Positions 1 through 5,812 of a DNA stretch of 6,380 nucleotides are shown in pieces (the stretch's first letter is position 1; each line of letters starts with the position of its first letter). The DNA comes from Acidobacteriota bacterium (GTDB lineage: Bacteria; Acidobacteriota; Vicinamibacteria; Vicinamibacterales; SCN-69-37), in contig JANLHE010000142.1 in the NCBI GenBank assembly GCA_024653875.1, positions 1-6,380 on the forward strand. Reading direction: 5' to 3'. Position numbers and translations under genes: made by a program. The notes under the pieces are model-generated. The model saw only the letters and a list, made by a program, of their open reading frames with translations. It was not told where the DNA came from and did not search any database.

Positions 1-2771
1 CGCGCCGTGCCGGAGAGGTGCACGGCCTCGGTCAGCACCGGCGTGGCGTACAGCAGCCGGTGCGGCGAGTCCTCGGCGAGCGCCAGTGCCGGCGCGGCCA
101 CCGCCACGTTGTCGACGAGGGTCTCGACACCCGGGGTATGCGCGGCGCCCGACACCACGCTCAAGCCCCCCCGCGCGCGGCCTCCCGGTGTCAGCCGCAA
201 CGTCACCGCCGACGCGTCGGGGTTCGGATAGTCGGCGTACCCCGTCGGCGGCGGCGCAGGCCTGGACTCACGGACGATCCACGCCTTGGGATCGCTCTCC
301 ACGCCGTTCTGCACGCCGTACAGGTACCGCGTGAACCACTTGTTCACCAGTTCCATCGGCGGCGCGCCGCCGTGCCCGCCTTGATGGAAATACTGCTGCA
401 GCGGCACGCGGCCTTTGAGCGCCTCGCTGATCCGCACGCTGTGCTCGGGCACCACGTTCCAGTCGTTGAACGCGTGTGCCATCAGGACGGCGGCCTTCAC
501 GTTGCCGACCAGCGGCAGCAGGTCGCGCGACACCCAGAAGCTGTTGTAGTCACCGGTGCGCCTGTCGCGGCCCTCGACGAACTCGCCGTCGCGATAGATC
601 TTGTTGCAGACCGCGCGCTGCGCGGGATTGCCGCTGTTCACGAAGTCGTAGAGGAAGTCGATGTCCTCGCCGAGCCAGCCGCCCGGATGCCGCACCAGGC
701 CATGCGATCGGTAGTAGTGGTAATACGAGGTGTTTGGCGCGATGGGAATAATCGCCTCGAGCCCCGCCACGCCGGTCGTCGCCACGGCCAGCGGAATCGT
801 GCCGTTGTAGGACGTGCCGGTCATGCCCACCTTGCCGGTCGACCACGACGCGGTGACTTCCTCCGTCCCGTCGGCCGTCGTGAAGCCCTTTGCGCGGCCG
901 TTCAGCCAGTCAATCACGGCCTTGGGCGCCAGCCGCTCCGGCGCGCCGCCGACCGTGGCGCACCCCTGCGACAATCCGGTACCAGGCGCCTCTGAGTGCA
1001 CGACCGCGAACCCGCGCGGCACCCAGGCCGCCACCTGCGAGTTCGAGATGCTGGCGCGGTCGGCCTTGAACTCGATCCCGGGCTGCGAGGCGCGCGGCGG
1101 CGAATCCGCTCCGACTTCCTGCTTCACGTCCCAGAGAAACTTGCGGTCGCCGGACGTGCCGGCGAAGTAGGGCGAGGACTCGTACACGACGGGCACCTTG
1201 AGGCCCTCGGTGTCGGTCTGCTTCGGCCGCGTGACGTCCACGTGCACGCGATCGCGCTTGCGATCACCGTCCGAGTCAAACTCCGTCTCGACCCACAGCC
1301 GATGCCGGATCCACTGCGACTGGTCCGCGAACTCCGGAACGATCTGCGCCTGGCCGTCCACAAAGACCGGCTTCGCCTGCTTGGCGCCGTTGATCTTCCT
1401 CCACGACCGGCCGCCGCTATGCACGAACATCGCGCCGCCGGAGTTATCAACCAGAAAAATGTAACGAGTCGTTCCGCCGAGAAACAGCCGCTCGTTCGGG
1501 CGCGGGTCCGGCGACACGCGGACGCCCGAGTACTCCAGTGTCGTCTCGCGCGTACCCTGGGACAGCACGAGCCCGCCCGCCCGGACGGACACGACCATCT
1601 GCCGGTCTCCACCTTGCGAATAGGTTCCCGCCAGGGCCCGCAGCTGAGCTGGCGGCAACGGATCGCCGTTGAAGACGGCGTCAGTCAGTGCCAGCTGATC
1701 CTTCAACACGATCTCGATCGCCGCATTCGCCGTGCGCGTGAGACTCACACCAGTGCGGTTCGCAAGCACGATGACCCCGAACTGCTTCGAGGGCACCATC
1801 CGCATCACCGATCCGTACCCGCTGCGCGACCCGGCATGCTCGACCATCTCCAACCCGCGCCAGGTGCCCACCTGCACACCGTATCCGTACCGATTGGTGC
1901 TCCCCGGAATGACCGCATGCGGCGCGGACAACGTCGCGAACAGCGATGGGGGCAGCACCTGCGCGCCACCCACCCGTCCGCCGTTCACGAACGCCATCAT
2001 CCACCGTGAGAGGTCCATCACGTTGGAGTAGATGGACCCCGCCGGCCAGGACGCCGAGTTATTTGCCGCCGGCCGCACGATCTGCGGCGTGCCTGACACC
2101 AGGTCGTGCCCTTGCGCCAGCGGATAGGTCATCGCCAGCGTCGGACGGAACGTCGACCGCGTCATGCCCAGCGGCGCGAAAATCGTGCTGGCCACCTGAT
2201 CGGCAAACGGCTTGCCGCCCACGGTCTCTGCCAGCAACCCGGCCAGCCAATAGGCCGGATTCGAGTACGAATACACCTGCCCCGCGTCCGCGAAAAACCG
2301 GGCGTCCGTCCAGGCCGCCACTTCCCGCCGCAGCGCTTCATCGTCATGACTGCCGAACATCGGCGCTTCATCGAGCATGCCCGACGTGTGCGACAGGAGC
2401 TGATTGGCGGTCAGCGCGGCCAGTTTCGGCGTGAGGCCGGGGATGTGTTTGCCGATCGAGTCATTCAGGTTCAGCTTGCCCTGCTCGGCCAGCAAGACCA
2501 CCGTGGCCGCGGTGAACATCTTCGTGGTGGAGCCGAGGCGGAACACCATCTCCGGCCGCAGCGGCTCGCCCGTCTCGACGTTCGCCACGCCAAACCCGCG
2601 CGCGAGGATCACCCGGTCGCCCTGCACCACGGCGATCGCCGCGCCCGGCGTCTGGGTCTGCTGCAGTTCCTTGCGGGCCACCGCGTCGAGGCTGGCGAAG
2701 TCCACGGCGGGGCCGGACTGGGGGCCGGCCGCCAGCACAAACGCGAGACCGAGCGAAAGAAGTCGAAGCAT
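1..2771 (-). CDS. Exported fusion protein: beta-lactamase-like serine hydrolase (S12) + Xaa-Pro dipeptidyl-peptidase (S15), 3' end outside window
   Basis: I checked the frame codon by codon from the ATG at 2771 to the window edge: 923 codons without a stop. Residues 1-17 form a short hydrophobic signal-like segment. Residues about 25-360 are a class C beta-lactamase/D-aminopeptidase-type domain with S81-T-T-K84 (nucleophile and general base), Y169-S-N171 and H312-A-G314. Residues about 370-460 look like the small C-terminal beta domain often found in such hydrolases. From about 467 the protein becomes an Xaa-Pro dipeptidyl-peptidase: an Asp-rich segment near 497-510 (FDSDGDRKRDRVHVDV), the nucleophile motif G652-T-S654-Y-N-G657, Asp770 in NDWNV and His800 in QGGHGG, which together give the Ser-Asp-His triad. 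The C-terminal jelly-roll domain begins but is cut by the window. Both active sites look intact, so I infer an exported peptidase with two activities. The start is fixed: an in-frame TAA lies at 2781-2783. The exact substrates cannot be read from sequence. Confidence 0.9.
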   Translation of the reverse strand, partial: MLRLLSLGLAFVLAAGPQSGPAVDFASLDAVARKELQQTQTPGAAIAVVQGDRVILARGFGVANVETGEPLRPEMVFRLGSTTKMFTAATVVLLAEQGKLNLNDSIGKHIPGLTPKLAALTANQLLSHTSGMLDEAPMFGSHDDEALRREVAAWTDARFFADAGQVYSYSNPAYWLAGLLAETVGGKPFADQVASTIFAPLGMTRSTFRPTLAMTYPLAQGHDLVSGTPQIVRPAANNSASWPAGSIYSNVMDLSRWMMAFVNGGRVGGAQVLPPSLFATLSAPHAVIPGSTNRYGYGVQVGTWRGLEMVEHAGSRSGYGSVMRMVPSKQFGVIVLANRTGVSLTRTANAAIEIVLKDQLALTDAVFNGDPLPPAQLRALAGTYSQGGDRQMVVSVRAGGLVLSQGTRETTLEYSGVRVSPDPRPNERLFLGGTTRYIFLVDNSGGAMFVHSGGRSWRKINGAKQAKPVFVDGQAQIVPEFADQSQWIRHRLWVETEFDSDGDRKRDRVHVDVTRPKQTDTEGLKVPVVYESSPYFAGTSGDRKFLWDVKQEVGADSPPRASQPGIEFKADRASISNSQVAAWVPRGFAVVHSEAPGTGLSQGCATVGGAPERLAPKAVIDWLNGRAKGFTTADGTEEVTASWSTGKVGMTGTSYNGTIPLAVATTGVAGLEAIIPIAPNTSYYHYYRSHGLVRHPGGWLGEDIDFLYDFVNSGNPAQRAVCNKIYRDGEFVEGRDRRTGDYNSFWVSRDLLPLVGNVKAAVLMAHAFNDWNVVPEHSVRISEALKGRVPLQQYFHQGGHGGAPPMELVNKWFTRYLYGVQNGVESDPKAWIVRESRPAPPPTGYADYPNPDASAVTLRLTPGGRARGGLSVVSGAAHTPGVETLVDNVAVAAPALALAEDSPHRLLYATPVLTEAVHLSGTA

Positions 2772-2777
2772 GCCCGG

Positions 2778-2783
2778 ATTTTA
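2778..2783 (-). promoter_or_regulatory. -10 hexamer TAAAAT of the peptidase fusion gene, leaderless arrangement
   Basis: On the minus strand TAAAAT (one mismatch to TATAAT) is followed by six bases, CCGGGC, and then the ATG at 2771. Transcription starting about 7 bases after the hexamer would begin at the start codon. There is no Shine-Dalgarno sequence next to the ATG and no convincing -35 box. Confidence 0.55.
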
Positions 2784-2797
2784 TGTCCCCGCCTCAT

Positions 2798-2803
2798 TAA
2801 AAT
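2798..2803 (+). promoter_or_regulatory. -10 hexamer TAAAAT of the acyltransferase gene, leaderless arrangement
   Basis: TAAAAT, then six bases (ACAGGG), then the ATG at 2810. The AGGG touches the ATG and is too close to act as a Shine-Dalgarno site. The hexamer is the mirror image of the one at 2778-2783 with 14 bp between them, so two polymerases could not occupy both promoters at once. The pair also forms a dyad, ATTTTA-N14-TAAAAT. Confidence 0.55.
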
Positions 2804-2809
2804 ACAGGG

Positions 2810-3760
2810 ATGTCGTCGAGCGTGGTCCCCGCGAAATACCAGCAGATTCTTGATGAAGTCTCCGCCGCCTATCGCGCGGCACTCGCCGCGGGAGGGTATC
2901 CCCCGGAGGTGGCCGACCGGATTCTGGGAACATTCATCACCTGTGTGGCCGAGCAGCTCTCGTCGCCCTACCAGTTCGAGGCGTACCACCAGAAGCTCAC
3001 GGCGCCGTTTGACTACTACACGTTCGGCATGGACTTCATCCGGCCGCTGGTGAACAAGCCCGCGTCCACCCTGTATGGCCGAGACCACCTCACGCGCGCG
3101 GCGGCACAAATCGCGGCTGGAGAGAACGTCATCTTCCTGGCCAACCACCAGACCGAAGCCGACCCGCAGGCGATCAGCCTGATGCTTGAAGACGATTTCG
3201 CCCGGATCGGTAGCGAGATGATATTCGTCGCGGGCGAACGAGTGACCACCGATCCCCTGACGGTGCCGTTCAGCAAGGGCCGCAACCTGCTCTGCATCTA
3301 CTCCAAGCGGTACATCGACCATCCCCCGGAGCGGAGAGCGTTCAAGACCAACCACAATCGCAAGACGATGGAGCGGATGGCGGAGCTGCTGGCCGAGGGC
3401 GGCCACTGCATCTACGTGGCGCCCAGTGGCGGGCGCGACCGGCGCAACGCGAACGGCGTGGTCGAGGTGGCGCCGTTTGATCCGCAGAACGTCGAGATGT
3501 TCTACCTGATGGCGCAGCGCGCCGCGCACCCGACCCACTTCTACCCGATGGCCATGGACACCTTCGACATCCTGCCGCCGCCCGAGACGGTGCAGGTGGC
3601 CCTGGGCGAACCCCGGCGGATGGCGCACCGCCCCGTGCACCTCGCGATCGGGGCGGAGCTGGACATGGCCCGTTTCGACGAAGCGGACCGGATGGAGCGC
3701 CGCGCGGCCCGCGCGGACGCGGCATGGCGGGCCGTGTGCGCGGAGTACGAGCGACTCTAG
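2810..3760 (+). CDS. Soluble glycerol-3-phosphate acyltransferase, plastid/chlamydial (ATS1-like) type
   Basis: A 316-residue protein predicted to transfer an acyl chain to the sn-1 position of glycerol-3-phosphate, the first step of phospholipid synthesis. No transmembrane segment is visible. Residues 1-90 are a helical N-terminal domain that ends with the family-typical FDYYTFGMDFIRPL (67-80). The acyltransferase core has N112-H113-Q-T-E-A-D118 (the HX4D catalytic motif), FVAGERVTTDPL (139-150), FSKGRNLLCIYSKR (154-167) and APSGGRDRR (204-212), which closely follow the squash and Arabidopsis plastid enzyme. Arg209 and Arg211 correspond to the phosphate-binding arginines. The plant Lys-His pair after YSK reads Arg167-Tyr168 here, a change at the substrate site if I recall the plant sequence correctly. 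The start is fixed by an in-frame TAA at 2798-2800. Most bacteria use PlsB or PlsX/PlsY instead, so this type is uncommon. The family call is firm; the acyl donor (acyl-ACP or acyl-CoA) is not known. Confidence 0.9.
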   Translation: MSSSVVPAKYQQILDEVSAAYRAALAAGGYPPEVADRILGTFITCVAEQLSSPYQFEAYHQKLTAPFDYYTFGMDFIRPLVNKPASTLYGRDHLTRAAAQIAAGENVIFLANHQTEADPQAISLMLEDDFARIGSEMIFVAGERVTTDPLTVPFSKGRNLLCIYSKRYIDHPPERRAFKTNHNRKTMERMAELLAEGGHCIYVAPSGGRDRRNANGVVEVAPFDPQNVEMFYLMAQRAAHPTHFYPMAMDTFDILPPPETVQVALGEPRRMAHRPVHLAIGAELDMARFDEADRMERRAARADAAWRAVCAEYERL

Positions 3761-4434
3761 TTCGAGGACTTGGTCGGCAATTTCGGCAACAGCCAACCGA
3801 GGAAGGCGTCTTCCGACCGCGTCTGCATGAGCACGCGGCCTGGCCCGGTCAGGCGGCAGACAAGGCCTTCCCCGCCGAGAATTGTGGACTTCCAGCCGCC
3901 GGATTTCTGGACGCTGAACTGCACGGACGCGTCGAAGCCGACGATGTGCCCGGTGTCGACGATGTAGGACTGAGCGGCGGAGAGGATACGCTCTTCGATC
4001 GCGCCGTAGCTGGCGATGACGACCTGCCCGCCGCCGCTCACGCGCAACAAGATCAGTCCGCTGCCACCGAAAAATCCGCGCGACCCGCCCCACGTGGCGT
4101 CGATGTTCACGCCCATCTCGCTAGCCACATAGGCGCCGCTGCGCAGGAGGAAGTCCTGGCCGCCCATGTGCAGCGTAGCCATGTCGCCAGACAGCGTGGG
4201 CGCCAGCGTGATCTCGCCGCCCTGCGCGGGTGCCTTCCACGTGTTCTGGAAGAAGCTCTCCCCCGCGACCATTCGCTTGAGGCCGCTGAACAATCCGCCC
4301 TGGGCCTTGGTCTCCGTGGTGAGTCCGTCGCTGTGGCTGACCATCGCGCCTGGCTCGACCTTGATTTCTTCATTGCCGGTCAAGGCCACGACGGCCAGCG
4401 CAAACGACGGCTGATGTTTGATGGTGACGTTCAT
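3757..4434 (-). CDS. AIM24 family protein (TIGR00266-like)
   Basis: 225 residues, recognised as the AIM24/TIGR00266 family, whose name comes from a yeast mitochondrial inner-membrane protein. The bacterial members have a double beta-sandwich fold and no settled biochemical role. Family features visible here are the glycine-rich block at 116-136 followed by ASYG (141-144), IVDTGHIVGFD (158-168) and GGEGLVCRLTGPGRV (187-201) leading into the terminal MQTRS. There is no signal peptide or membrane segment, so it is probably cytoplasmic or peripheral. Its ATG overlaps the TGA of the upstream membrane-protein gene (ATGA, 4431-4434), which suggests translational coupling and a shared process. It also has its own possible -10 element 7 bases before the ATG. 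Its TAG stop shares a CTAG with the stop of the convergent acyltransferase gene. The family assignment is strong; the function is unknown. Confidence 0.88.
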   Translation of the reverse strand: MNVTIKHQPSFALAVVALTGNEEIKVEPGAMVSHSDGLTTETKAQGGLFSGLKRMVAGESFFQNTWKAPAQGGEITLAPTLSGDMATLHMGGQDFLLRSGAYVASEMGVNIDATWGGSRGFFGGSGLILLRVSGGGQVVIASYGAIEERILSAAQSYIVDTGHIVGFDASVQFSVQKSGGWKSTILGGEGLVCRLTGPGRVLMQTRSEDAFLGWLLPKLPTKSSN

Positions 4435-5222
4435 ACCGGGGAGGATACCGGATCAACCAGCATTCCGGCGAGTTCGGCGCCGTAGGCGGCGCAGGCGGTG
4501 ACCGCGTCCGGGGCGAGGTGCGGGGTGGGCCAGGTCAGCGTCAGTCCCTGCGCGTCCCACAGGAAGGCGACGCGCTTGTCACGGCCCGTGAGCAGCCATT
4601 CGCGCGCTTTCGGTGTCAGGCGGTCCAGTAATGGCGGGCGGTCGGAGAACGCGACGAACGCCGTGCCGAAGGCATCGGAGGCGAGCGGCACACGATGCTC
4701 GGGGGCGAGCGGAAGCGAGGCGGCACGGTCAGCGCCGAAGTTGACACGGGCGAACAGGTGCAGAGCGGCCTCTGCCGCTTTGTTGGTGATCGCGTCCAGG
4801 AATCCGGTGCCGGTGTCGCTCGGCAGCGCCGGCGGCCGCTCGCCCTCCGGCAGGTTCATCAGAAGCAACGCGCCTCCGCCGGTGCTCGCCTGCGCGGCCG
4901 TCCACCGCGAGTAGTTCTGGATGGTGTTGCGCCGCTGTGAGTACACACCCGCGTCCTGATCGGTGAGGTAGAGGGTTTCAAGCGTCCACGCGATGCCACG
5001 TGTGGTGCCGTCGAACCGGTGCACGCCGCGCAACGGCCCGCCGGCATCATCGCCGCCGGGCGGGGTGTAGTCCATGTCACGCAAACGGGCGTTGGCCGTG
5101 TTGCGCGCGACCTGCGCATTCCGCCGCCTGGCACTCCCCCGACGAACAAGCCACCCGAGAACCAGCATCACCAGCGCCAGCGGCCAGATCTGCGACGCGG
5201 CAACGGCAAGCGTCTCCATCAT
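4431..5222 (-). CDS. Membrane-anchored protein of unknown function, first gene of operon with AIM24
   Basis: 263 residues; I do not recognise the family with confidence. Residues 12-26 form a single hydrophobic helix (WPLALVMLVLGWLV) followed by an arginine-rich stretch (27-34), so the helix should anchor the protein with the large C-terminal part in the cytoplasm. Residues 50-130 contain Gly/Pro-rich turns and a likely beta-rich segment. The C-terminal third, with AFGTAFVAFSD (184-194), LTPKAREWLL (202-211) and a VAFLWDAQGLTLTWP strand pair (218-232), resembles soluble domains of one-pass bacterial membrane proteins such as the DUF3137 type, but only loosely. Two consecutive ATG codons (5222 and 5219) could start it; I chose the first because the -10 lies 7 bases upstream. 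The four-base overlap with the AIM24 gene suggests that the two products act together, perhaps with AIM24 bound to this protein at the membrane; that is inference. Confidence 0.8.
   Translation of the reverse strand: MMETLAVAASQIWPLALVMLVLGWLVRRGSARRRNAQVARNTANARLRDMDYTPPGGDDAGGPLRGVHRFDGTTRGIAWTLETLYLTDQDAGVYSQRRNTIQNYSRWTAAQASTGGGALLLMNLPEGERPPALPSDTGTGFLDAITNKAAEAALHLFARVNFGADRAASLPLAPEHRVPLASDAFGTAFVAFSDRPPLLDRLTPKAREWLLTGRDKRVAFLWDAQGLTLTWPTPHLAPDAVTACAAYGAELAGMLVDPVSSPV
4442..4447 (-). promoter_or_regulatory. Possible internal leaderless -10 (TATCCT) of the AIM24 gene
   Basis: On the minus strand TATCCT is followed by seven bases, CCCCGGT, and then the ATG at 4434. The same hexamer at the same distance precedes the first gene of this operon. 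No Shine-Dalgarno site is present, and the purine-rich GGGGAGG lies on the opposite strand. The hexamer sits inside the end of the upstream gene, so it may be a secondary internal promoter or chance. No -35 box is evident. Confidence 0.35.
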
Positions 5223-5229
5223 GCGGTGC

Positions 5230-5258
5230 AGGATATGCCTTCGGAAACGGCGTCACAA
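5230..5258 (-). promoter_or_regulatory. Promoter of the membrane-protein/AIM24 operon
   Basis: Reading leftwards: TTGTGA (5258-5253, four of six matches to TTGACA), a 17-bp spacer, and TATCCT (5235-5230), then seven bases and the ATG at 5222. This is the only host promoter in the window with both boxes at normal spacing. The predicted start of transcription falls on or next to the ATG, so the message would be leaderless. Confidence 0.55.
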
Positions 5259-5367
5259 GGACTCGGAGGCGGCGCGGAGCTTGCGGAAGCCAGTCGGGGT
5301 GCAGGGGCCCCCGCCGATATAAAGCGCGGAGCCCACCATAGCGTCTTCGCGGAGGTGGGCGGAGCTA
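5259..5367. other. Non-coding stretch between operon promoter and insertion sequence
   Basis: No credible gene is seen. The stretch contains a small hairpin GCTT-GCGG-AAGC (5279-5290), a second GC stem CGGGG/CCCCG (5295-5299 with 5309-5313), a 9-bp direct repeat GCGCGGAGC (5272-5280 and 5324-5332), and a plus-strand TATAAA (5318-5323) that could be a -10 box reading towards the insertion sequence. On the minus strand a reading frame of about 35 codons runs through it to a TGA at 5253-5255, and could be the broken tail of a gene cut by the insertion. I cannot tell which of these matters. Confidence 0.4.
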
Positions 5368-5380
5368 GGAGCGTTTTTGA
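5368..5380 (+). repeat. Left terminal inverted repeat of the IS
   Basis: GGAGCGTTTTTGA, matching the right end over GAGCGTTTTTGA (12 of 12 from 5369). Further inward the ends share only pieces (GTAG, then GCGCCG). The TTGA of the repeat also forms part of a -35-like TTGACT (5377-5382) reading inward. Confidence 0.85.
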
Positions 5381-5405
5381 CTTGTACGTAGTACCGCGCC
5401 GTGGT
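5377..5405 (+). promoter_or_regulatory. Possible internal promoter of the transposase gene
   Basis: TTGACT (5377-5382) matches the -35 consensus at five of six positions. A hexamer 17 bp downstream (5400-5405, CGTGGT) is a poor -10. If it is used, transcription would start near 5412, inside the loop or late left arm of the hairpin described next, and the transcript would lack most of that arm. The weak -10 keeps this tentative. Confidence 0.3.
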
Positions 5406-5430
5406 ACTCCTCCTGCGGGAGGAGTGCCAT
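5401..5430 (+). promoter_or_regulatory. RNA hairpin enclosing the transposase Shine-Dalgarno site and start codon
   Basis: Bases 5401-5413 pair with 5418-5430 around the loop TGCG: 13 pairs, of which two are G-U (5401/5430 and 5405/5426) and the central eight (ACTCCTCC with GGAGGAGT) are perfect Watson-Crick pairs. The 3' arm holds GGAGG (5418-5422) and the first two bases of the ATG at 5429. A transcript that includes the left arm should therefore hide the ribosome site. An overlapping inverted repeat AGTACC (5390-5395) / GGTACT (5403-5408) would compete for the same left arm. Confidence 0.65.
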
Positions 5431-5812
5431 GGCGGCGTATTCGTTGGACTTACGAACACGGGTGTTGGCGGCGTGGGATGCGAGCGGCGATGCCGAGTGG
5501 GTGGCCGCACAATTCTCCGTCAGCCGGGCCTGGGTGCATCGGGTGGTGCAACGGCGCCGCGACTCCGGGGAGATCGCGCCGCGGAAGCAAACACGCTGGC
5601 GCACGCTGAGATTGGCCGGGCGCGAGGAGGAGCTTCGGCGCTTGGTCGAAGCCCGCCCCGACCAGACCTTGGCCGAGTTGCGGACCGCGCTCCGCACGTC
5701 GGCCGTCTTGTCGACGATTTGGCTGATGCTGAATCGCTTGGACTTGACCGTAAAAAAAAACGATCCACGCCGCCGAGCAGCAACGCCCCGACGTCGTGGC
5801 CGCGCGCGCTGA
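5429..5812 (+). CDS. orfA of the IS: DNA-binding N-terminal part of the transposase
   Basis: If no frame change occurs, translation ends at TGA 5810-5812 and yields 127 residues: the helix-turn-helix region (1-110) plus 17 arginine-rich residues without family resemblance. Such a truncated product could bind the element ends without cutting and act as an inhibitor of transposition, as known for the short product of IS1 and IS3-type elements; for this element that is inference. Confidence 0.6.
   Translation: MAAYSLDLRTRVLAAWDASGDAEWVAAQFSVSRAWVHRVVQRRRDSGEIAPRKQTRWRTLRLAGREEELRRLVEARPDQTLAELRTALRTSAVLSTIWLMLNRLDLTVKKNDPRRRAATPRRRGRAR

Noticed and set aside
18..2009. Two long plus-strand open frames (18-995 and 996-2009) opposite the peptidase fusion
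   Set aside because: They are the antisense shadow of a GC-rich gene. Their translations are arginine/histidine-rich with no family resemblance, while the minus strand shows two complete active sites.
2609..4093. A 494-codon minus-strand open frame spanning the divergent promoters and the acyltransferase gene
   Set aside because: It runs antisense to the clearly conserved acyltransferase and across parts of two other genes. Its composition is that of a shadow frame.
3724..4485. A 253-codon plus-strand open frame opposite the AIM24 gene
   Set aside because: It is the antisense of a recognisable AIM24 protein and has no motifs of its own.
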